From an uncultured Cryomorphaceae bacterium (GTDB taxonomy: Bacteria; Bacteroidota; Bacteroidia; Flavobacteriales; Schleiferiaceae), in assembly GCA_913049755.1 (NCBI GenBank), contig CAJWXO010000063.1, positions 1-6,843 of the forward strand: 6,843 bases of DNA, given 5' to 3'. A program made the translations under genes and the position numbers. This document shows, one piece after another, positions 1 through 5,346 of the stretch. The notes beneath the pieces were generated by a model that did not search any database, was not told the origin of the DNA, and worked only from the letters and a program-made list of their open reading frames with translations. The first letter of the stretch is position 1. Every line of letters starts with the position of its first letter.

Positions 1-685
1 CGGAAATTAAAAGAAATAATTTAAGTTGTGTTTTTATGTTTTGAAGAAGAAGAACTAGCAAGTATGAAAAAACTGCAGATACGATAACACTAATCCCAAA
101 AGACCAGCCAAACTGAAGTAGCCATTCCCTTAGGCTACCGCTTGGGTTTTCAAATCCTTCGACAAGGAAATAAAATAACATAATCCCAATTATATCGCTG
201 AAAGTCGACTGATATATCATGAACTCTTTCAGATCTTTTTTGAAATATTCAATGCTAGGAATGACAATTGCAGAACTTAAAATACTTAATGGGACGGCAT
301 ATAGCAGGGCACTTTCCCATGTGGCATCCATCCCTACATGAAATAGCGCTGCAAGAAACAAAACGGTAAATCCCATCTCGAGTAGCGTTAGCATTAAGCT
401 TCTCGCTACGAGACTTCTTCTGTCTCTGCTAAATTCAAGATCTAATGCAGCCTCTAAAACAATCATTATTAAGCCGATACTACCTAGGATCTCCAGAGAT
501 GGTTGAACATTAGGTTGGGGAACAGAAAAATAGTTGCCCACGGTACTTAGTATCATACCCATTCCAAGAAGCATTAAAACACTTGGCACTCTTGTCCTCT
601 TTGCAAGTAAATTAAAGAGATACGACACGATAACAATTGCTGCTAAGGCGATAAGAACAGATGGCGTATTGATTAAATTGCTCAA
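1..685 (-). CDS. Cation:proton antiporter (Na_H_Exchanger family), N-terminal part
   Basis: This is an inner-membrane monovalent cation/proton exchanger, cut by the left window edge after 228 residues. The frame is open from a TTG at 685-683 to the edge. It begins SNLINTPSVLIALAAIVIVSYLFNLL and contains alternating hydrophobic segments at roughly residues 10-28, 36-50, 66-83, 97-116, 125-145, 157-176 and 190-214. Family-like marks are RVPSVLMLLGMGM (32-44), LGSIGLIMIVLEAALDLEF (67-85), the SSAIVIPS stretch (137-144) resembling the unwound TM4, and STFSDIIGIM (160-169) at the ion-binding position. There D164 would be the conserved carboxylate and S163 replaces the Asp or Asn usually next to it. 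TTG is chosen because an in-frame TAA lies only 12 bases upstream and no ATG occurs before the middle of the second hydrophobic segment. The gene lies 93 bp downstream of typA in the same direction and may be read through from it. The ion specificity (Na+ or K+) cannot be told, and any C-terminal regulatory domain is outside the window. Confidence 0.85.
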   Translation of the reverse strand, partial: MSNLINTPSVLIALAAIVIVSYLFNLLAKRTRVPSVLMLLGMGMILSTVGNYFSVPQPNVQPSLEILGSIGLIMIVLEAALDLEFSRDRRSLVARSLMLTLLEMGFTVLFLAALFHVGMDATWESALLYAVPLSILSSAIVIPSIEYFKKDLKEFMIYQSTFSDIIGIMLFYFLVEGFENPSGSLREWLLQFGWSFGISVIVSAVFSYLLVLLLQNIKTQLKLFLLIS

Positions 686-778
686 GACTATTGGTATTTA
701 ATATGAATGTACAAACTAATATTCATGCCATTAAATAGGGATGAATTTAAATTTACAAATACAGTTAAATCGTAATTC
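686..778. other. AT-rich spacer between typA and the antiporter gene
   Basis: This 93-bp gap follows the typA stop codon and precedes the TTG start of the antiporter gene, both on the minus strand. It holds a short inverted repeat (ATGAAT at 703-708 and ATTCAT at 721-726) and the palindrome AATTTAAATT at 744-753. Neither arm is followed by a T-run on the minus strand, so I do not call an intrinsic terminator. The best -7-like match for the antiporter is TTAGTTTG on the minus strand (720-713), one mismatch from TAnnTTTG, without a good -33 partner. Whether the antiporter has its own promoter or depends on typA transcription is therefore open. Confidence 0.4.
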
Positions 779-2554
779 TCAATTTTTATTTTTCTTACGC
801 TTTCTTAATCTTAAACTTTTGGGAGTTATTTCAACTAACTCATCGGATTGAATATACTCCAGTGCTTCTTCTAAGCTCAGTTTTATTGCTGGCGCTATTC
901 TCACCTTATCATCCGTCCCAGAAGCTCTAACATTTGTTTGTTTTTTGGCCTTGGTCAGATTAACGTCTAAATCGCTCCCACGAGTATGCTCACCACAAAT
1001 TTGTCCTGCATAAATATTTTCTCCAGGCTCAATGAAAAATCTTCCTCTATCCTGGAGGCGATCTATGGAGTAAGCTATTGACATGCCCTGCTCCATAGAA
1101 ACTAATGATCCATTAGTTCTTCTGGGAAGATTAGGTTTTAATGGTTGGAATTCAATAAAACGATGATTCATGATCGCTTCACCAGATGTGGAAGTCAAGA
1201 GTGAATTACGCAAGCCAATCAATCCTCGAGATGGAATTTGAAATGTTAAAATCATCCGGTCACCTTTGGGCACCATATTTAATAATTCCCCTTTTCTTAA
1301 TGTTGACATTTCCACTGCTGTTCCACTCATGGTTTCGGGTAAGTCGATAACCAATTCTTCAACAGGTTCGCATTTCACACCATCTATTTCTTTTATAATG
1401 ACTTGAGGATTCCCTATTTGAAGTTCGTATCCTTCTCTTCTCATAGTTTCAATTAGAACGGACAAATGAAGCACTCCCCTGCCGTAGATTCTAAAAGTAT
1501 CAGCAGAATCTGTTAACTCCATTTTTAAAGCTAAATTTTTTTCTAATTCTCTTTCTAAACGATCTCTTAAGTGCCTAGAAGTCACATACTTACCTTCCTT
1601 GCCAAAAAAAGGAGAGTCATTAATTGTAAATATCATGCTCATCGTAGGTTCATCAATAGATATTGGAGGAAGGCCTTCAGGAGTTTCCCAGTCAGCAATA
1701 GTATCACCAATTTCAAATCCTTCGATTCCATTAAAAGCACATATTTCCCCTACGCCAACTTTTTCTGTTCGGACTTTACCAAGACCTTCGAACACAAATA
1801 GCTCTTTAATCTTTGTCTTAATTTTTTTCCCATCGCGTTTTACAAGACAAACAGGCATATTTTCGGTTAATTCTCCTCTATGGATTCGCCCAATTGCCAT
1901 TCTTCCAGTATAAGACGAGAAATCTAAAGATGTTATCAGCATTTGGGGAGTTCCAGGATTTGGTAGCGCTTTGGGGACATACTCTAAAACCATGTCAAGT
2001 AATGGCTCAATCGTTTCAGTTCTATCTTTCCAATCAGAGCTCATCCAATTTTCTTTTGCTGAGCCATATACACAAGGAAAATCAAGTTGCTCTTCTGTAG
2101 CATCTAATGAAAACATTAAATCAAAAACAGCCTCATGTGCGGATTCAGGATCGCAATTTAGTTTGTCCACTTTATTTACAACCACAATTGGTTTTAACCC
2201 CAACTGAAGAGCTTTTTGAAGAACAAATCGTGTTTGTGGCATTGGCCCTTCAAAAGCATCTACAAGCAATAAAACACCATCTGCCATATTTAAAACTCTC
2301 TCAACTTCACCTCCGAAATCTGCGTGACCAGGGGTATCAATAATATTGATTTTAATATCTTTATAGGTGACACTGACATTTTTAGAGAGTATAGTTATTC
2401 CGCGCTCCCTTTCTAAATCATTGCTATCAAGGATTAATTCACCAGTATCCTGGTTCGATCGGAACAGCTGACAATGATGAAGAATTTTATCAACCAGAGT
2501 AGTTTTTCCATGGTCGACGTGAGCAATAATTGCAATATTTTTTATTTGAGTCAT
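779..2554 (-). CDS. typA: Ribosome-associated GTPase TypA/BipA
   Basis: TypA (BipA) is a translational GTPase of the EF-G/LepA group. It binds the ribosome and supports 50S assembly and growth under cold or other stress. The protein has 591 residues, close to the usual 600-615. The G domain shows every motif: G1 AHVDHGKT (11-18), G2 RGITI (51-55), G3 DTPGH (73-77), G4 NKVDK (127-131) and G5 GSAK (164-167). A domain II beta-barrel follows (about 203-290, with [17 protein letters not shown]). EF-G-like domains III and V follow ([28 protein letters not shown] at 306-333; [20 protein letters not shown] at 358-377). The TypA-specific C-terminal domain includes [10 protein letters not shown] (441-450) and [10 protein letters not shown] (481-490). 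[15 protein letters not shown] and the ending [12 protein letters not shown] are typical of the family. The tail stops slightly short and is strongly basic. The ATG at 2554 begins [19 protein letters not shown], the normal family start. A strong Bacteroidota-type promoter lies about 32 bp upstream. Confidence 0.98.
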   Translation of the reverse strand: MTQIKNIAIIAHVDHGKTTLVDKILHHCQLFRSNQDTGELILDSNDLERERGITILSKNVSVTYKDIKINIIDTPGHADFGGEVERVLNMADGVLLLVDAFEGPMPQTRFVLQKALQLGLKPIVVVNKVDKLNCDPESAHEAVFDLMFSLDATEEQLDFPCVYGSAKENWMSSDWKDRTETIEPLLDMVLEYVPKALPNPGTPQMLITSLDFSSYTGRMAIGRIHRGELTENMPVCLVKRDGKKIKTKIKELFVFEGLGKVRTEKVGVGEICAFNGIEGFEIGDTIADWETPEGLPPISIDEPTMSMIFTINDSPFFGKEGKYVTSRHLRDRLERELEKNLALKMELTDSADTFRIYGRGVLHLSVLIETMRREGYELQIGNPQVIIKEIDGVKCEPVEELVIDLPETMSGTAVEMSTLRKGELLNMVPKGDRMILTFQIPSRGLIGLRNSLLTSTSGEAIMNHRFIEFQPLKPNLPRRTNGSLVSMEQGMSIAYSIDRLQDRGRFFIEPGENIYAGQICGEHTRGSDLDVNLTKAKKQTNVRASGTDDKVRIAPAIKLSLEEALEYIQSDELVEITPKSLRLRKRKKNKN

Positions 2555-2585
2555 GATAATGAGCAGCTTATATTGTTTGGCCGCG

Positions 2586-2593
2586 CAAAAGTA
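2586..2593 (-). promoter_or_regulatory. typA promoter, -7 element TACTTTTG
   Basis: Read on the minus strand this octamer is TACTTTTG, a perfect match to the Bacteroidota -7 consensus TAnnTTTG. It is followed by GCGCGG and then the typA ATG 31 bases downstream, which leaves a leader of about 25 nt. A canonical -33 TTTG at the usual 19-21 bp is not obvious. The nearest candidate, in the T-run ending at 2620, is 26 bp away, so the call rests on the -7 element and its position. Confidence 0.6.
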
Positions 2594-2598
2594 CTCTT

Positions 2599-2613
2599 TT
2601 ATTAAACTAATAA
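2599..2613. repeat. AT-only inverted repeat upstream of typA promoter
   Basis: TTATTA and TAATAA flank the spacer AAC, giving a 6-bp perfect dyad just upstream of the typA -7 element. Because the arms consist only of A and T in an AT-rich spacer, chance is a serious explanation. It is recorded because it sits where the core of an upstream regulatory site would be expected. Confidence 0.3.
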
Positions 2614-2627
2614 TTGTTTCAAAAAAT

Positions 2628-2642
2628 GTTTATTGAATAAAC
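2628..2642. promoter_or_regulatory. 15-bp perfect dyad, operator-like, between typA and sulP
   Basis: GTTTATT, a central G and AATAAAC form a perfect palindrome with 7-bp arms in the divergent spacer between typA and the SulP gene. It lies about 87 bp upstream of the sulP start and just upstream of, or overlapping, the candidate sulP promoter. It is about 35 bp upstream of the typA -7 box. The form fits a dimeric repressor or activator site, but no regulator gene is present in the window and the motif is not one I recognise. Confidence 0.4.
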
Positions 2643-2644
2643 CC

Positions 2645-2675
2645 TTGTGCATTAAATTCGCATTTGATAATTTTA
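2645..2675 (+). promoter_or_regulatory. Possible sulP promoter (TTG / 20 bp / TAATTTTA)
   Basis: TTG at 2645-2647 and TAATTTTA at 2668-2675, spaced by 20 bp, resemble the Bacteroidota -33/-7 pair, with the last base of TAnnTTTG changed to A. The start codon follows about 54 bases later. A competing -7 candidate, TAAATTCG (2653-2660), has a TTG 17 bp upstream at 2633-2635, inside the dyad. Neither is decisive. Confidence 0.3.
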
Positions 2676-2728
2676 TTATATAGATTGCGACTTGTACACG
2701 TTTTTCAATTAAAATATTGAATAAAAAA

Positions 2729-4516
2729 ATGAAAAATTTATTTTCTAATCTTAGAGGAGATTTATTTGGTGGACTCACCGCAGGAATTGTGGCTCTTCCT
2801 TTGGCTCTTGCTTTTGGAGTTCAATCGGGACTTGGTGCAACCGCAGGCTTATATGGAGCGCTGTTTATTGGATTTTTCGCGGCATGGTTTGGAGGAACTC
2901 CAACACAGATAAGTGGACCCACGGCGCCAATGACAGCAGTCAGCATGGGGGTTATAGCTACCATCATAGCCTCCATGGAGGGACATCTAGAGAAGGCACT
3001 TCCAGTTATTTTGGCGGTATTTCTTCTGGCAGGTCTTATTCAAGTTTTGATGGGAATTTTTAAGCTTGGGTTATACGTTAAATATATCCCATACCCTGTT
3101 GTTTCAGGATTTATGACTGGCATAGGAGTGATAATCTTAATTACTCAAATATTTCCGTTGTTAGGATATGTTCCAAAAAATGATTTGTCTTTAATTGACT
3201 CATTTAAGCCTCAAGCAGAGGAAGTGATTCTTGAGAAAATATTATTAGATGAAATGGGCGGCGAAATTTTAGTTTTAGAGGATTTTCGAGAAACGGTTTC
3301 TCGAGCATCAGAAATTAGCGATGATGAGATTCATCTCGAAGCGAAGACTCTTATGCAAGGTGATACCTCTGGAGTTATTGGTAGCTTAAAATACATTACT
3401 CGGGCATTTGACAATATCAATGCTCTCAATTTAATCTTGGCAGTTCTTACTATTCTAATTATTTATTCATTTAAAAGAATAACAAAAAAAATACCAAGTA
3501 CTTTAGTTGCATTAATATTAGTTACAAGCCTAGCGTACTTTTCAGGTTGGGAGTATCGTTCAATAAGTGATATACCCCGTGGGTTCCCTGTTCCCCAATG
3601 GTCTATTTTCACTGACTTGAAATTATTATTGATTTTGCCTTTTATTGGCACAGCATTTATGTTGGCTATTTTGGGTGCAATTGATTCACTGTTAACTTCG
3701 GTTGTAGCAGATAACATGACAAAAACACGTCACAAGCCAAATAAAGAATTAATTGGTCAAGGAATTGGGAATAGTATCGCAGCAATTTTTGGTGGAATAC
3801 CCGGGGCTGGTGCAACAATTCGTACTGTTGTGAATATTCAATCCGGTGGAAAAACTAAAATATCAGGTGCAATAGCTGCAATATTTTTACTCTTAGTTGT
3901 TCTTTTTATAGGTCCTTTTGCGGAGCAGATTCCGATGGCGGTTCTCGCTGGAATTTTATTTACTGTAGGTATCAGCGTAATGGATTTTAAAGGCCTACGT
4001 TCTCTTAGGTACATTCCTAGAACCGATGCGATCGTGATGATCTTAGTTCTATTATTGACGGTATTTTGGGATCTAATTTTTGCTGTAGGAATAGGCCTAG
4101 TATTATCATCTCTTTTTTTCATGGCAAAAATGGCTGAGACAGTGTTGGATAAAATCAAATTGAAAGGCCTTGTTGGATCATCGAATTCAGATGATAGTCT
4201 ATTTGTTAAAACATTAGATGGACCTATCTTTTTTGGAGCAACAAACGAATTAGTAGAGCTTTCTAGAAAGCTTCCAAGCTCTGCAAAGACTCTTTGTATG
4301 GACTTAACGAGAGTGCCTTATATAGATCAATCAGGCCTTTTTGCCATGGAGGACATTTTCTTAAGTCTTAATGAATCTTCTGTAGAGGTCCGCTTAATAG
4401 GTTTAAATTCCCAACCTGGAGACAAATTTAGAGATTTGAGTATTATTCCATCAGCAGTTCCGGAACGTCTAATTTTTGATGATTTAGACTCTGCTATTAA
4501 TTATAAGCCTACTTGA
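2729..4516 (+). CDS. SulP family anion transporter, BicA-like, with STAS domain
   Basis: This is an inner-membrane SulP/SLC26 anion transporter, probably for bicarbonate or sulfate. I take the ATG at 2729 as the start (595 residues). An in-frame TTG at 2717 would add four residues, and the numbering here counts from that TTG. The transmembrane core runs from about 15 to 470: RGDLFGGLTAGIVALPLALAFG (13-34), FGGTPTQISGPTAPMT (58-73), SGFMTGIGVIILITQIFPLLG (130-150), LGAIDSLLTSVVADN (319-333), HKPNKELIGQGIGNS (339-353), FGGIPGAGATIRTVVNIQSGGKT (358-380) and IPMAVLAGILFTVGI (405-419). A C-terminal STAS domain (about 494-597) carries VPYIDQSGLFAMED, with DQSG at 537-540. By my recollection of cyanobacterial BicA, its Na+-site residues are matched by D323, T327, G365 and T367. 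Between LLG (150) and SGVIGSL (218) lies an acidic insertion that BicA lacks. The gene is transcribed alone, divergent from typA and convergent with the dehydrogenase. The substrate cannot be fixed from sequence. Confidence 0.93.
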   Translation: MKNLFSNLRGDLFGGLTAGIVALPLALAFGVQSGLGATAGLYGALFIGFFAAWFGGTPTQISGPTAPMTAVSMGVIATIIASMEGHLEKALPVILAVFLLAGLIQVLMGIFKLGLYVKYIPYPVVSGFMTGIGVIILITQIFPLLGYVPKNDLSLIDSFKPQAEEVILEKILLDEMGGEILVLEDFRETVSRASEISDDEIHLEAKTLMQGDTSGVIGSLKYITRAFDNINALNLILAVLTILIIYSFKRITKKIPSTLVALILVTSLAYFSGWEYRSISDIPRGFPVPQWSIFTDLKLLLILPFIGTAFMLAILGAIDSLLTSVVADNMTKTRHKPNKELIGQGIGNSIAAIFGGIPGAGATIRTVVNIQSGGKTKISGAIAAIFLLLVVLFIGPFAEQIPMAVLAGILFTVGISVMDFKGLRSLRYIPRTDAIVMILVLLLTVFWDLIFAVGIGLVLSSLFFMAKMAETVLDKIKLKGLVGSSNSDDSLFVKTLDGPIFFGATNELVELSRKLPSSAKTLCMDLTRVPYIDQSGLFAMEDIFLSLNESSVEVRLIGLNSQPGDKFRDLSIIPSAVPERLIFDDLDSAINYKPT

Positions 4517-4525
4517 TTTTGTTTA

Positions 4526-4560
4526 TATAAGAGATCACATCATTAGATTAATCTCTTGTA
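4526..4560. terminator. Inverted repeat between convergent sulP and SDR genes, weak terminator candidate
   Basis: TATAAGAGAT (4526-4535) pairs with ATCTCTTGTA (4551-4560) around a 15-nt loop. It forms a 10-bp stem with one U-G wobble in the plus-strand RNA, while the minus-strand RNA would have a C-A mismatch there. The repeat starts 10 bases after the sulP stop and runs over the last codons and stop of the dehydrogenase gene. Its position fits a shared terminator for convergent genes. However, no T-run follows on either strand and the stem is AT-rich, so a classical intrinsic terminator is doubtful. Confidence 0.3.
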
Positions 4561-5303
4561 ATAATTGTTGCAGACGCCTGCTGACTCGGAAGTATTAACA
4601 CATCAGCAACATTAACGTGTAATGGGGTGTTTGCCACATAATATATTAAATCAGCTATGTCATGTGCTTTTAGTGGGCTCATGTTTTTATATACTTTTTC
4701 AGCCTTCTCTTTATCCCCATGAAATCGAATTTCAGAGAATTCAGTTTCTACCATTCCAGGACTTATTTGGGATACCCTGATACGATGCTGTGATAAATCT
4801 TGTCGCATTGCGCGAGTTAGACCATCAACTCCAAATTTTGTTGCATTGTAAACATTACCATCAGGATATGATTCCTTACCTGCAATACTTCCAATATTTA
4901 TAATTTGTCCGCTTTTTCTATTAACCATTTTTAAACTTATGGCTTTTGTAACATAAAGAAGGCCTTTTAAATTCGTGTCTATCATCTGTTCCCAGTCCTT
5001 TATTAAACCTTTGTGAATAGGACTTTTGCCAAGTGCTAATCCGGCATTATTGACAAGTAAATCGATGACTTTAAAGGTTTCGGGAAGCACTTGAATTGCT
5101 TGTTTAACTTGGTTTGCTGACATGACGTCCACACATTGAAGAAAAACCCTTTTTTGATCCGTTAAACGGAGGTTGTTTTTCCAGGCTTCCATCTTTTCAA
5201 ATCGTCGTCCCCAAGAGATAACATTCCATCCTGCTTTCGCAAATTTCATAGAAGTTGATTGCCCTATTCCTGAACTTGAGCCTGTAACTAAAATCGTTTT
5301 CAT
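4548..5303 (-). CDS. Short-chain dehydrogenase/reductase, YdfG-like NADP-dependent
   Basis: This is a classical SDR of 251 residues, a cytosolic NAD(P)(H)-dependent oxidoreductase. The Rossmann cofactor motif is TGSSSGIG (7-14). NNAG occurs at 85-88. The catalytic tetrad is visible as N111 (in DTNLKG), S139 (in NIGSIAG), Y152 and K156 (YNATK). PG at 182-183 is followed by MVETEFSEIRFHGDKEKAEKVY, which closely resembles E. coli YdfG (3-hydroxy acid / L-allo-threonine / serine dehydrogenase). The basic pair R33-R34 after the second beta strand (WGRR) suggests NADP(H) rather than NAD(H). The length fits the 248-252 residues usual for this group. The ATG at 5303 starts MKTILVTGSSSGIG with no room for a longer N-terminus. 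The gene is convergent with sulP and divergent from the receptor gene only 29 bp away. The substrate is inferred by family resemblance only. Confidence 0.93.
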   Translation of the reverse strand: MKTILVTGSSSGIGQSTSMKFAKAGWNVISWGRRFEKMEAWKNNLRLTDQKRVFLQCVDVMSANQVKQAIQVLPETFKVIDLLVNNAGLALGKSPIHKGLIKDWEQMIDTNLKGLLYVTKAISLKMVNRKSGQIINIGSIAGKESYPDGNVYNATKFGVDGLTRAMRQDLSQHRIRVSQISPGMVETEFSEIRFHGDKEKAEKVYKNMSPLKAHDIADLIYYVANTPLHVNVADVLILPSQQASATIITRD

Positions 5304-5332
5304 AATTTACCATAAATTAAATATCTGTTGTT
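5304..5332. promoter_or_regulatory. Very short divergent junction between SDR and receptor genes
   Basis: Only 29 bp separate the ATG of the dehydrogenase (minus strand) from the first ATG of the TonB-dependent receptor (plus strand). The stretch is almost entirely A and T. I find no clean TAnnTTTG element on either strand: the plus strand offers TATCTGTT, and the minus strand TAATTTAT, each imperfect. At least one promoter must therefore overlap the other gene or be unconventional. Confidence 0.45.
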
Positions 5333-5346
5333 ATGCTAACTAGCAT
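5333..5346. promoter_or_regulatory. 14-bp perfect dyad on the receptor start codons
   Basis: ATGCTA, AC and TAGCAT form a perfect inverted repeat with 6-bp arms. The left arm begins with the first candidate ATG (5333) and the right arm supplies the first two bases of the second candidate ATG (5345-5347). It could be an operator controlling the divergent pair, a hairpin masking the start in the mRNA, or coincidence. If ATG 5345 is the real start, the dyad lies directly upstream of it in the leader. Confidence 0.35.

Noticed and set aside
703..726. Inverted repeat ATGAAT/ATTCAT after typA as an intrinsic terminator
   Set aside because: The stem has six A/T-rich pairs and no T-run follows on the minus strand, so it is too weak to call.
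1571..2343. Five plus-strand open frames of 68-104 codons (1571-1801, 1599-1913, 1894-2100, 1971-2207, 2107-2343)
   Set aside because: All lie antisense inside typA, overlap each other, show no family motifs and have low-complexity composition; typA accounts for this DNA completely.
3463..4158. Minus-strand open frames at 3463-3717 and 3838-4158
   Set aside because: They are antisense to conserved membrane segments of the SulP gene and show no independent motif or start context.
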